Source: Sebastes aleutianus (Eukaryota > Chordata > Actinopteri > Perciformes > Sebastidae). From it: a stretch of 64,000 nucleotides of DNA. This document shows, piece by piece, positions 11,519 to 23,934 of this stretch. A program made the translations under genes and the position numbers. The notes beneath the pieces are model-generated. The model saw nothing but the letters and a program-made list of their open reading frames with translations. It was not told where the DNA came from and made no database searches. The DNA lies in the NCBI GenBank assembly GCA_916700875.1, contig CAKAKS010000068.1:29630028-29694027 (forward strand). Direction: 5' to 3'. Each line of letters starts with the position of its first letter. Position 1 is the first letter of the stretch.

Positions 11519-12061
11519 CAATTTTCAAATTCAGCTTTAGAGCCAGGTAGTGAGGCCATGTCCAATCTCATGCAGAGAAAATGAAATCTTTTCCTCTCTC
11601 TTCTGGGCTTCCCAAAAAACACACTTGAAAACACAAGAAACCAACTTTCAACTCAATTGTCTGTTTGCTTATTGTGTTTGTCCAATCACATACTACAAGG
11701 TTTGCCATTGATCTGTGTTGTTGCTGTAAGACGACTACACAAACATTAAATAGTCATAGAATCAATGGTTTCAGCTCTCACGCCTCGGTGAAGAGCTTCT
11801 GTAGCATCTATGAGCTGCAAATGCATTATTATTTTATACCACAGAATCTGGAAAATCTAAGAGTATCTGGGTTTTGATGTGTATTTTTTAAATAATAGGA
11901 CTTCAACACCGCATTTTAACTGTGTTGCCAGATAGAAAGCCAGATATGTCCCTCAGGATGATATTCGCTTTATATGAGAAAGAAAACATGTCAATGTTTT
12001 GTTTACGGCTTGTTGAATAGCCAAATATTGATCGTAATTTAGGTTAAAGGTACGGCAACTA
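11519..12061. other. Unique AT-rich noncoding sequence
   Basis: Nothing recognised. The 70-codon open frame at 11665-11877 has no identifiable features. Confidence 0.35.
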
Positions 12062-12404
12062 AAACACTTCCAAATTGCACACTTTTTCTTTTTACTTCAG
12101 TACATACTACAGCTGCCAATACATACAAAGTACGTACTGTTGCATGCAGTATGCATACAATTGGGACATACTACTTCATCATAACATTACGTCTTGAACT
12201 TTGACCCTCTTGCTCATATATCCGCTGTGCAGAGGATTGTGGGTCAGAATAGCCAGAAAAGCATGCTGGCTTGCATACTGCAAAATACTACTGGATGTAG
12301 TAGGACATCCTGGTATTTTTGGCATGTTGCATTTGACATACTATGTATACTAAATCTTTTTCTTTCATACTAAATAGTATGGTAGTATGGGTATTGGAAC
12401 GCAC
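12062..12404. mobile_element. Dispersed repeat R8 (GTATG-rich)
   Basis: The segment has many AGTATG/CATACT motifs, GGATTGTGGGTCAGAATAGC, and an end reading AGTATGGGTATTGGAACGC. The opposite end has a weak inverted echo (ACACTTCCAAATTGCACAC). It resembles a common percomorph miniature transposon; no second copy here, so recognition is from memory. Confidence 0.5.
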
Positions 12405-12433
12405 ATTTGGTTAAGGTCATAGAAAGATTGTTG

Positions 12434-12512
12434 TTAAAAAAAATATATATATATATGTAAAAAAACACATTTGTGTATGTATATATATATATATAAAAAT
12501 AAAAATAAAATA

Positions 12513-12550
<38 letters not shown>

Positions 12551-12603
12551 CATATATAAAAATAAAAATAAAATATATATATATATAAAAATATATATAA
12601 AAT
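12434..12603. repeat. AT-rich simple repeat, (TA)n with A4T units
   Basis: Runs of (TA)n alternate with AAAAATAAAAATAAAA. A 25-base unit of this kind occurs twice, at 12491-12515 and 12554-12578, 63 bases apart. It abuts the terminus of the R9 element that follows. Frames through it encode only Ile/Tyr repeats and are artefacts. Confidence 0.9.
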
Positions 12604-12604
12604 A

Positions 12605-13225
12605 AATAATAGTCAATTGATTCAAATACTTTATCGCATGATTGTCCATGATTGTGATTAATTGCACATTTTTTATCTGTTCAAAATGTATCTTAAAGGG
12701 AGATTTGTCAAGTAGTTAATACTCTTATCAACATGGGAGTGGACAAATATGCTGCTTTATGCTAATGTTTGTATATATTTATTATTAGAAATCAATTAAC
12801 AACACACAACAATGACAGATATTGTCCAGAAACCCTCACAGGTACTGCATTTAGCATTAAAAATATGCTCAAATCACAACATGGCAAACTGCAGCCCAAC
12901 AGACAACAACAGCTTTCAGTGTGTCAGTGTGCTGACTTGACTATGACTTGCCCCAAACTGCATGTGATTATCATAAAGTGGGCATGTCTGTAAAGGGGAG
13001 ACTCGTGGGTAACCATAGAACCCATTTTCATTCACATATCTTGAGGTCAGAGGTCAAGGGACCCCTTTGAAAATGGCCATGCCAGTTTGTCAGAGTGTTA
13101 GTTTGGAGCATAATTTAGCCTCCTTTGTGACAAGCTAGTATGACATGGTTGGTACCAATGGATTCCTTAGGTTTTTTAGTTTCATATGATGTCAGTGTCT
13201 TTTAGCTTTAAACTGAGCCAATTTA
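12605..13225 (-). mobile_element. Dispersed element R9, near full length
   Basis: It is the reverse complement of the 24075-24710 element. Shared phrases include CAAATCACAACATGGCAAAC, GCAGCCCAACAGACAACAAC, CCCCAAACTGCATGTG, AAGTGGGCATGTCTGTAAAG and GAGGTCAAGGGACCCC. Its ends should carry the GGGCTGTCAA-type terminus. Here one terminus is eroded into the AT-rich repeat (only TCAATTGATTCAAATA remains) and the other is diverged. Non-coding. The terminal sequence is compatible with a hAT-like miniature element, but no target duplication confirms this. Confidence 0.8.
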
Positions 13226-14796
13226 TAGTATTATATGAACATAAAATATCAATTGCAGGTCAAAGACAGGCCACTCTGACCTCCACACTCTTAACTGTCT
13301 GCATCTTTATGTAAAGGTCACACTACTTCTTGAATGTTGTCCTTGGATGTAAACTATGACCTGCGGAATATGAATCTAACTCCTAGGATACTGGGAATAT
13401 TGTGACTGATGCACTTTACAGTTCAGTTGCTAGTGACAACTAGAGGGCCCGTTGTTACTACACAGTTACTGTGCCGTGTTACTACGTGAAAGAGATGAAG
13501 GCAGCTGATCAACCAGGGAGATCACACTCAAATCCACATTCAAACACTGATACTTCTGCTCTACAAATACACTGTGGGGCTGTGCAGTCTGTACTTGTCT
13601 TCCCAGCACTGTACAGGACAGGGAGCATAAGAGGGAAGGTACAAATGCTATTTAAAGCTTGACTGACAGCGCCACAGGATATACACTAAAGACGGCAGGG
13701 GAGTAGAAGTGAAATATGGAATAATGTAAAAGGAGTGTAGTTATGGCAGAGAGGCAGAGTGGTGGAGGAACACATCAGCGGTGAATGTGCTCTTCACAGT
13801 TTCTTTCATGTTATAACTGTAGCCTATTATATATAGTAGCTCTTTCTTGGCTCTCTCGCCCATTTGTGGCTAATGCAGCCTTCAAAGTCAAATGGAAGTG
13901 GGTTACTGTGAGTTGGAGGGACTGTAATGATGTCATCTGTCTCCTGTCATCAGCGACAGGAAAAGAAATTTGCCGTGGCGCTGTTTACGAAGGCTGTACA
14001 GATGTTGGTTAAAGTTTTATGGCTCTTGATTAACATCTGAAAGATTAATTGGATCCACTGCGTCTTTCCTTCCACTGGTGTTTGTGCGCCGACGCCGCGC
14101 TGATGTGTGTCTGATTGTGTTTGCCAACGCCTCAACGTTGAGACGTCATAAATTGAACCAACAAGGCTCTTGTCATTTTTAATAATGTACATCAGTGGCT
14201 GTGCAACATAAACTCTCGGGAACAATGCAGAGATACGTTTGGGTTGTGGTGACACCCTGACAGAGATAACACGATTATCGTCCTTCCTTGTCTCTCTCAG
14301 CCAATCACGTCACTTCCACTCCAGTAGCATGCCATTACAGCACATTGTCAACTCCTTTTGACGTCTTTGGGACATTAGAAACAATCTGTCATTGAAGATG
14401 AAACACCTGTCAGAGCAGGGAAACATCTACATTGAGCTGAGTCAAAGGGGAATTTAAACTCCCTTTATACTCTCTCTAATGTCACATTAAAGTTCAGCAC
14501 AAGACATTCACAGTTTCTATGATGATATTAGCAAGAAACCTGAAACCAGTGCAGTATTTTGTGTATCTCTACCAAAGAAACAAGAGTATATGGCTGGACC
14601 GTGTATGGTGAGTCTGAATTTGTGGTTAAATTGTTATTCAAATAGTCAGTGGTCATGTCTATAATGTTAAATGCAGTGGTACATGTCCACCATGTCCGGC
14701 GAGGACACTAGGGCAAAGAATGTATATATTGCTAAGAAGTGAAAGTCAATTGTTCTTTCCATTGCAACATCAGTGCCCAGCAGCAAAGCTAGGCTT
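13226..14796. other. Unique noncoding sequence
   Basis: No gene recognised. A CTAGAGGGCCC core at 13440-13450 resembles part of the CTCF motif. Short open frames (63 to 101 codons) are not protein-like. Confidence 0.35.
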
Positions 14797-15440
14797 CCAC
14801 CATTTTGGACTGAAAGCGACTACCGGACAGCAGTAAGACGTCCCTAAAAAGTGCCGTACAAAAGTACAACAAAATTATTTCTATTCTATTGTCATATCCT
14901 ACTGAAATGGCCTGTGTTGAACAATGAAACATTATAAATATAATAAGCGTTTTCAGTCCAAAATGGCGGCAGCAGCTGTTGTCAAAAAACACCGGAGATT
15001 CGTCCCTTTGCTTCTAAACTCTTTGACTCAACTGGCCGTTCAAATGGTGACGTACCCTCTCATGGAACGCAACTGATTGGCCGCTGGTTTTCTGCTTGCC
15101 GTTTCAAAAAGGAAACAACATGGCGGCCTGCTCTTAAACTTTCTGTTATTCCGTTTTAACAATCCTCCAAAATCTACTTCTGAAAACATTTTAAGCGAGA
15201 AATAGGCTATGCCACTGAATCTCATTTTAGAACTAGATTGCCTAGTTTGACAGCTCGGTCCAAGTTTCGTGAGCCGGATGCGTCACGCTGGACGAACTCA
15301 TTTGCATAGGAAATTAATGGAAAGCGTTGAGACGCCCTCCGTCACCAGATCTGGTGGAAATGCACCAATAGAGAAGCACTCGCACTGGTGAGTGGAACCG
15401 CTGACACACCCCTAAGAACGGACTGTTCCCCGCCTTTTCC
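14797..15440. mobile_element. Probable transposon remnant R10 with internal inverted repeat
   Basis: CCACCATTTTGGACTGAAAG at 14797-14816 is repeated in inverse orientation at about 14948-14969 (CGTTTTCAGTCCAAAATGGC) with few mismatches. The following part contains AACAACATGGCGGCC, TTTAGAACTAGATTGCC and GGATGCGTCACGCTGG, which resemble a dispersed teleost repeat. No transposase seen. Boundaries are uncertain. Confidence 0.4.
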
Positions 15441-17597
15441 TTTTGAAAGAGCAACAGCCAATGAGGAAACTCCAACACCCGGCCGACCAATCGTGTAACT
15501 TCATCACTAACTCAGTGACAGACTTTTGTGTTTGTAGGTCTGGCCCTCTGTGGTCCAGCCGAAAATGTAATCTGAGGCGTGCTGAATTGCCTCATTGTCC
15601 TTGCACCATAGCATATTTTTCTACTAAGGGAGTGGACTCATCAAATACAGTTAAACAAGGGTCTCGTCCTTGCTCTCACTCATCTCTCGGGAGGGACAAA
15701 ACAGCAGAAATGTGCTGAAGCAAATGGGGGTGCAAACGAGCACGAGGCTAATTGGCCGGCTGTGAGCGTTAATGTGAAACCGCGCGCTTCTCCTCCCTTT
15801 GCTCAGTCGAACCGACAAAGACATCAGCCTCCCTTTTGTAATGGAATTAATGGAAAATTTGCAAATGTCCTGGTTTGAGAATTAAGGAAATGTGATATGT
15901 GGTCTGCAGTAATTAGGGCCTACAGAGTGAAGACTGAGCGCTTAGCGCCAGACTATTCCCATGTGGACCAGCCGTAATTATGATGGGATTTCTGCCTCTT
16001 CTTCCTCCCCATGTCATGATGAAAAGGTTTTATTGTTTCTCTGCTTTTAAGAGAAAAGGAGGGATCAGCATCAGTTGATGAAAGGAAGCTCTCTGAAAAG
16101 TGCCGCCACCACAAAAACAGAAGCTTCATTTCATCTCCGAGCAGCACCATCACTCTCCCGCTTCTTGTCTTTCCTCTTCCTCCTTTCTCCCGCTGCCTTT
16201 AACTCCCGGAGACACGCAGTTGAGCCGCATCAGAAGCCAAATAGCAAATTCACAGGAAGGTGATTTTTTTTTTTTTGGTGCATTGTGATCTCCCGGGACG
16301 CGCTCCACAATGGGTGTCAGCGCTGCTTAGAACGAGACAGCTGCACGACGTTGTGTTGTTTTGCTGAGCTTTTAAGAAATGTTTGAGCGAGTGTGGGTTT
16401 GTGTGTGTCTGAGCTGCTCGGCGTTATTGTGCGGCGCTTTTTGGCCGACAGCCTGCTGTTTCTTATGGGATGTGGCATTTCCCGCTGCGGTGTCTGTTTC
16501 AGAAAGAGCAGCGTAATCCGGCCTATTTGCCGTCCCGCTGCATAAAAGAGTAAAGTCGGAGAGAACTTCGCCAAAGCCTGACAATGCTATCTGAATTCAA
16601 AGCCCTAGTTCACACTGCAGTCGGAACAAAGGCGCCAGTGCTTGACAAACTACACTACCCATAACCCTGTTCATGAGTACAGGGGTAGAAGCAGTCAGCC
16701 AGGCTGCACCACCGGACTAAAGCTCAGCATCTGGCCCGGAGCAATATTTACAGAGTATATTATAGTGACAAGCATCATTACACAGAATCCATAATGGAGT
16801 CCGCCACCTCAAATGACAACTCTTTAATATGTAGCCATTACTGCTACTGGCTCCACTGACTTGCAGCATCCTCCCTTCTATGCATGCATTTCAAACGTGT
16901 TCCTAACGACATTTTCTTTGGGCTTGCGGCAGTCGAGCGCATCGCACTGCTGGCCGGATGCATCGACAGAAAGAAAGTTAACAGAGTTAGATGTGGTTTG
17001 CGACAAAGCGCTCATGAAAGGCACAGGGCAAACTCCCTGTGAAAACGCACAGTTGCAGAAGATGCTTTGCATTTCAAACAAAGACCAGGGAGTGCTGGAG
17101 TGGCGGGTCGGGCATTTGTGTGAGAGTGTGTGTGAGCGAGGCAGATGCTTTTTGTAATGGAAAGCAGCGTATAAATAATCCAAATATGATGCGGGAGATG
17201 GTTAACAGAACAAAACTAAAAGGGTCCATGGGTTCGTTCTCTCTAGATGGCACTGAGAGGATGGATTCATTGCCACAGATTTACAGCATGTCTCTGTGAG
17301 ATGGAATTAGAAGCCACAGAGATGGATGTGAATGTGTGCATTGTTTTTCCTAATTAATTTGTCTCTGCCCACATATTCTGGTTTCTGGCTTTTGAGTCAA
17401 AGGCTGGAGAACAGAGCGGTGCTCTTTTATTCCCTAATGAAGCACAATGCAAAATAGTCTTGGCTAAACATGAGATGTCATTATTTTCCTCTCACCCCCA
17501 TCAGACCACACTGATGTTGGAAAAGTGACCATCATGTAATTACTCCTCAGAGAATGTGTCAGTTTATATGTGCTTTCCTTTATATGTGACATTCTTG
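15441..17597. other. Unique sequence, part conserved-looking
   Basis: No gene is recognised. The part around 15820-15930 is free of known repeats and contains AATGGAATTAATGG, GAGAATTAAGG and GCAGTAATTAGGG, homeodomain-type motifs of the kind found in conserved noncoding elements; conservation itself cannot be seen here. A T-run lies at 16263-16276. The overlapping 60 to 100 codon frames on both strands look like chance. Confidence 0.3.
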
Positions 17598-18420
17598 TTA
17601 AAGGGTTACTTTGGTATTTTTCAATCTGGATCCTATTTTCCCATGTTTTTATGTCTGAGTGACTAATGGGGACGATTGTGCAGTTTTAGAGTCTCTTTAG
17701 GGGAGCTCAAGCACACCTAAACAATAATTATCAAACCCTCTGACACCAGCGGGATCACTGGCGATCCCGGCCAACATTACTGTCTTTAAGAGGCTGTAGC
17801 GGGCTCAGTCTAAAAGCTAGAGTGAAGATATTGGTATAATATGAAATTGGAAAACCTAAGGAATCCATTTGTATCATGTCATGTTAGCTTGTCGGGAAGG
17901 AGGCTAAATAACACTCCAAAGTTGGGCTAAATTTTGGTGAGGGAAAACTGGCATGGCGATTTTCGAGGAGTGTTTTTTAGATGAAACAGGCGGACACACT
18001 GACATGCTGGCTCCTGGCTGCAGAGTGTGTTTACTGCTGTGACCACCAGCAGCCCTCGTCCCAGGTCATGTTGCTTTTTCATATGTCAACGAACTAATTT
18101 GCCTAATCTTGGCAGGTCTTTAGACTGCGATGGAAACGCAGACAACAATGGGCTGAAGGAACCTTTTAGTTATTTGAAAAGTAGTTCTAGGGACTAAAAA
18201 GTCCTGGGAACCTTTGGTGGAAATCCAGCAATAGTGGGCGTAAATGACGGTGCCAGCTTGCCCCAATAGGATCACATTGCAACCCGTGAGCAGCTGCTGT
18301 CTACAGCGCTCCCCTTCAATACTGGACCAATTTCAAACATTGTTGTCCCTATTAGTCAGTTAGACACAAAAACACGGGAAAATACGGTCCAGGTTGAAAA
18401 ATACAGAAGTCACCCTTTAA
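17598..18420. mobile_element. TTAA-bounded element with about 35-bp imperfect TIRs
   Basis: The left end (17598 onward) reads TTAAAGGGTTACTTTGG then TATTTTTCAATCTGGATC. The complement of the right end (ending 18420) reads TTAAAGGGTGACTTCTG then TATTTTTCAACCTGGACC. Both are bounded by TTAA, as in R3. The 823-bp element has no transposase ORF. Its middle carries a piece of the unrelated R9 repeat at 17790-17975. piggyBac-like assignment is inferred from the TTAA boundaries. Confidence 0.8.
17790..17975 (+). mobile_element. R9 internal fragment inside the TTAA element
   Basis: GTAGCGGGCTCAGTCTAAAAG, TAGAGTGAAGATATTGG, AACCTAAGGAATCCATTTG, GGAGGCTAAATAACACTCC and AACTGGCATGGCGATTTTC match successive parts of R9 (compare 24170-24260). 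Both R9 ends are missing although the host element's ends are intact. Confidence 0.75.
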
Positions 18421-19896
18421 TCATGCACTTTGCAAAGTAAACCTGCATGCCTTTTTATGTCAAACAGGTGCATAATAAGCTAGTTTCACTTCATGTTTTG
18501 CATACATCACAAACAGCGCCGCTTATAAACAAGGTGTCCTTGTATTCCTACGTGACTGCACTTGACAACACCTGACATGTTTGGTTAATTATCTGGATTA
18601 CACCTTTCTAAAGGGCTTGTTGGTGAGAAGTGGCAGCGTGCTTAATAAAAAAATATAGTCGTATTGTCGCCTGCTGGTTTGTGAGCGAACCTTTTTACGT
18701 AGCTGTCACTAAATAGATGACTGCGATGGTTTTGGAATCAAAACAGAATGAATGGTTGTTTTAATTAAGGGCAGTTTATTCATTAAGTGGATTCTGGCTT
18801 TATTAAAGGGCTTTGCTGTAGACTGCGGCTGTTCTTTATTGAAAGGGTCTGTGATGTAAGGTGACATTTTAGATTGGAAATTTAAATCTGTCCTTGGCGT
18901 GACAACCATTTCCACTGAATCAGCGCCCACCTTGACCACTCTTATCTGAACTATCTGTACTAATTAAGCATTTTAAAGTATACTTCAACATCTCTCCATG
19001 TCGAGCAGCTGCCAGCCAGAGCGGTCACTCTTACAGCTGTTAACTTCTCTTTACCTTCCACCAGCCATTACCTGTGGCCACAGGAGATCAATCTAAGAGA
19101 TCTGAGCCCTGACTGCTGCGATAAAACCTTTTTCTGCGTCAGAGCTATGACTTTGACCCTCCGCTCATAGCAGGTTGTCTGTTGAGCGTTCTGTCTCACT
19201 TCTCGTCTTTTCATCACTGAAAAGCGAGGAGGATGGGGCGGTATTTATCTCCTCGGGGGACAGATGAGGGCTTTTGTGCAGGGGTCGGTGACACTCAGTG
19301 GGGCCGAGAGACACGCCCGCCCGATGTCTTATCAGATCAAACACGTCCTCCGCATTACCGCTCTGGAAGCAACCAGCGGCGTGTTTTAATACTCCCCTGC
19401 CTGACCGGTAATTGTTTGATTACTGATGGCTGGTGGGTCATTAGAAAGGAGGAGAAGATGGACGAGGCCGTTAAGCAGGGGAAAGCAGAGAAATGTGCCC
19501 AATTGCTCTTTTATGTAGACGTCACTACAGACTGCCACAAAACAACAGTGAAGGGTATTGTGAATGTGACTCAGATCGATGCAATGCAGTAAAAGCACTT
19601 CAAAGGACAGCATTAGCTTCATTGGAGGGGAGATGTATTTTTATTATCATTTTATGGCTTTGTGGGATAGTCAACAAAGAGTCACAGAGAGGGAACGACA
19701 TGAGCTCCGACCTACATCACTCGTACATTCGGCCGTTTGATGCATATTGCTCCCAGAGGATCAACTTCCAGCTGTATAATGCTGCTGCCAGAGGCCAACT
19801 TATCTGTCTTTAAGTATGCGTATAAAACTCTCACATGAGAGTTTAGTGTTTGTGAACTCTTTGTGGTGTTAATCTTAAATGGGTAAAGACCAGTTC
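18421..19896. other. Unique noncoding sequence
   Basis: No gene or repeat recognised. Around 18740-18900 are several ATTA/TTAAT motifs (TTTTAATTAAGGG, TTTATTCATTAAG) that could belong to a regulatory block. Open frames of 76 to 119 codons overlap each other and have no domain signature. Confidence 0.3.
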
Positions 19897-20342
19897 GTTC
19901 TCATTCCCAGGGCGTCAAATACCGAGGCTTTGTCACGGCCGTCGGCGTTCGGTTCCGCCGCACAAGGCTCCCTTTAGCGGCGGTATGAAACGCACCGGGG
20001 TTTCCATTAACTATAATGTAAACCCATCTGCAGTAACAGTAAACGCTCAGAGAAAGTGCGCCGGGAGTGTGGTGATGTAGTTTAAAGAGTGAAAAGAGAC
20101 ACACTGGGCGGGTGGGAGAGGTTAGATGGATGGGTCCAACTAACACAAGGCTTTCATCCAGGAGACTGCTGTTTGTGTCCCGTGCATCATGTTAATATCA
20201 GCTGTTCGTTCATGTCACATCGTCACAACACTCAACCATGTATTAATTTCCTAAACCTAACTATTGTGGTTTTGATGCAGAAAATGAAGTGACGGCAAGG
20301 TGCATGACAAAGCTGCGTTATGTGACGAGTTGGGATGAGAAC
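19897..20342. mobile_element. Dispersed element R2, near full-length copy with TIRs
   Basis: The left end GTTCTCATTCCCAG and the complement of the right end (GTTCTCATCCCAACT) form short terminal inverted repeats. Inside are GGCGTCAAATACCGAGGC, CACGGCCGTCGGCG, CGCACCGGGGTTTCC, the R2 core on the minus strand (CTTTCATCCAGGAGACTGC then TGTTTGTGTCCCG) and CCTAAACCTAACTATTGTGG. Length is about 446 bases and it is non-coding. No clear target duplication, so the superfamily is open. Confidence 0.7.
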
Positions 20343-23300
20343 GTGTTGAAATAAGGAAAAATTTCAAAATGAAGTATATTTTCCAACTCTCTAACACGGG
20401 CTTAAATATCCCAAATTCAAATCCCTTATTTATTTATTTTTTTAAAATACGACTTATTTTTCATTTTTCAGTTTGTATCCCCCAGGATATATTGCCCATT
20501 TACGGTATAGATTTCTTTTAGTAGAGACGCACTAAGCTTAGTCAACCTCTCATTGGCATTGGACGGTGAGGTAAGCAGATCTTCCCATTTTGTCCAGTGT
20601 CAATGCCAAGCCTCATTTTGCATTTACACTTTTACATATGATTTGTTCATTGAAGCACATCCTGTATCAACCTTTCTCTATTGCATACATACTATACATG
20701 CATTTCCACGAGAGCAGCTTTAGGCCTCGTTCCTCTGTGTATAATAAATGCAGCCTCCTCATTCATCTGAATGGAGTCAGTCCGGCGTCGCAGCAGAGCT
20801 GTCACCGCAGACGCTGCCTATCATATACATACATTAAGAGCTTAATCATAAGTGAATCAATATTTACCAGCTGCGACAGTGTGTGATTGGTATTGTTTTC
20901 ACCTTGTGATTGTGTGTGTGAGTCATCACGGCAAAATGTGGTGCTGTACACACTTACTGTAGCGGGAACTACCATAGAGTACTTTGCTGTGTCTGTCTGT
21001 GTGTATAATTGTGGGTGTATCTGATGTCTTTCATGTTGTTATGTTGTGGTGTTTTATGTATTCATGTATGTATTTATGTGAGGCTCTGTAAAGACTGTGG
21101 CAACCAATGTCCTTGGAAAAAGACTGTCTGTCTGTGGACAGATTTTGTCAACACAATAGTGTCACAACCATGCAAGATGCAGTCACGGAACTGTACAGTG
21201 TAGTTGAGATCAAAATGAAGGGTGAGTTCGAAGATGGGTGTGGTCCGAGCAAGGGGGTAGGAAGTGGAGAAGTGGCCCCCTACTTTACTCCCCTGGCCCG
21301 ATCTGGCATCGTGGGTGGTGTGATCCCATCGCAAGATGGTTTCTAGTTTATCTTCAATTTATTTCTTGGCTTTAAAGGATTCAAAACTGAGAATCCTAGC
21401 TGGTTTTATATCTATATTTAGGCAACATATCCCAGAGGATACTTCAACAGAGATTGGCAGAACAAAGTAAAAGAGTTTTTTTCACATCAACATAAACTGT
21501 TTAAAAAGTCTAAAAATGCAGTACTTTCAAAGTAAAGTCTCTTTAACCTTCATACTACATGATCAACTGGGGTCCCTTCAGACACCGGAGGTCTACTTTG
21601 TGTCATATCTCACAGGTGCTTTTTTTTCATTCCAATATTTCATGACTTTGTCAATCACTCTTGCTATCATTGTTTTCTGATTCTGTTTCAATTAGGGCTT
21701 TTTGAAAAGACCAATGTATTGGGGGGCTCCTGGGGGGCCCCAGTCAAAAGCACCCAAGATGGAACTATTTATTGAGCTCATATTTGTCATGGGTCCTAAT
21801 TTAAAGTGTCACACACTATCAGGGGCACAATCCCCCAATCACTGTTGACTACTGAAACTGAGGCTCTTTAATTTAGGGTCTGCCCTACATCCTTTTAAAT
21901 GTCAGTATCTCCCTGGAAACAAAATAAAACCCCTTCAGCGATAGTAGACTATAACTCATTCTTGTAGCTCCATTAAAAGGTCTGCAGCAGCTTTATCCAT
22001 CATTTCAACACTGTTCATGAAAACAGTATTTCCCCCAGTCTGCAGTAAGCAGAGGGGATCTAATGACACCACCTGCCATAGGTTTGTTTGTGTCCGTGCT
22101 CACCTGCAGTATTGCTGACTAGTTAGTCAGGTGCTGGTATCATCAACGCTTCCAGTGTTGTTCCACCTGGGAGGTCAACGATGCGCCATTACTGCAACAA
22201 TGCTTCTCTTGGTTCCATTACACGCACCAAACTGGACACAAGCGTACAAAAGCACACACCTCCACGCACACCCACACCACTGGAGAATTGGCCGTGATTA
22301 TTGTGGTTACTGTGATTGCTATCATCGTCTCCCATCACGGCCATTATCAGCGGAGCATTTCCCTGTGCGCTCCTTTCAGCTCAGCGCTCTGTTTACCGTA
22401 ATGTGAGCTGGGGGGAACATAGCAGAGAGGCGTCTTCCATAAACACCTTGTTATCTCTCACTCCTTCTCTAATTTTCTCTCCATTCTATCACTCTTGCTC
22501 ATTTCCCCGTCTCTCGATGGGCTCTCCGGCTGGAATAGAAAAAGGCACAGGTTGTGTATTGCGTGTTTGTTTTGGAGGCTCATGGCTGTTTGTTAGCCAG
22601 CATCCAAAGTTGTGCTGATGCTTGCTTTTGCTGGAGCTGTACAGTCATTTTTTTTTTTTTGCCTCCCACCACCTCCGTAACAAAAGATGCCTGCAACCTA
22701 TTTACACTTAAAGAGGTGCCAGAAAAGTGGGATGTAAATAATTTCTGCCAGTGATGCCCACACAGTTCTGCTCTTTGGCTCAGATTTTTTGTTATTATCC
22801 GTCTCTTTCTTTGCTCTCCTTCTCATCTGTGTGAGGCAGCCTTAGCCAAAGCACTCAGTCAATTCTGCACAAATGGGATTCTTACAGTCCAAATAGAGGA
22901 GATGGAAATGCGGAGGCACATATTTGAAGGGTGTTAAACGTGTCACCCAGTTAATGCTTCCTCAAACAGAAAAAACAGTGAGATTCCAAGTCATATTAAA
23001 ACTTGATTCCCTGGAGTATAGTCGCCGGCTGCTCCGTCAGGTATAGGCAATAACCTCCTCGGCGCTTCCTTGCTGGTTAAATACACGCAACTGTGGCCTG
23101 GATCAAAAGTAAGCTGAGCTTTCTCGCTCGCATATCTGTGATTTTATGAACACCAAAGCCGGAGTGATTCCTGAGTGATGCTTACCGACAGCTCGGAGGA
23201 AAGGACCAATCGCACGTGTCTCTGCTATTTGAGGATATCTGTTTGCTGCAAAACTTGCACAAATCTGGTGGAAGTTTGGCGTGATGTGAGCGGGCGGACT

Positions 23301-23934
23301 TGTTTCACATGGATGACAGGATGGCTCGTGTGTGTGACATTTCATCAGACTGCTATCTGTCACGCTATTCCCCTGTCAGTCCTCGAGCCGTGCACGTCAG
23401 AAGGAGCCGGATGTGTGCAAGAATGTGCGAATGCTTCGTTGCGAGAGGTGTGAATCTGTGGTGCCACAGATAATGCCTGGCTTGTGTCGTTGTGTCGTTG
23501 CCTCGTGCTATCTGAGCTGCTACCCCCCCTCCACACACACACACACTTCACTTCCGTCCAACCTTTCTTGCCCAGAGCTTTTATCAGCAATTCATTTCCC
23601 AGTATCTCAGCCATCAATCACTCCAGCTTGTCCTCAAATGCAGCCGTCGCTACAGACGAGGAGAGGGAGACATGTATACACAAGGAGACACGGCTCAGAC
23701 AGGCAAAGAGAGAGAGGGAGGCTTTTTAATTAAGATTGCAATCGACAGCCACTTTTAAGAGATGAAACTTTGCCTCATTTTTGGGAGTGTTTGATCCTGA
23801 GTTGGCTGTAATTGTCCTGCTTGTTTGTCCTTACAGCTCTGAGCGACTGACAATGAGGGCCACCATTTGTGAAGACAATTTTAAAGGCTAATGTTGACAA
23901 AGCACCAGTCGCTGTATTCCAGCCCAGTCACACA
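20343..23934. other. Unique noncoding sequence
   Basis: No gene recognised across 3.6 kb. A G/C block GGGGGGCTCCTGGGGGGCCC lies at 21720-21739. A T-run is at 22648-22660 and short CA runs at 22240-22275 and 23533-23545. A repeat-free stretch at 22285-22400 (GATTATTGTGGTTACTGTG) could be regulatory. ORFs of 60 to 106 codons overlap on both strands and are not protein-like. Confidence 0.3.
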
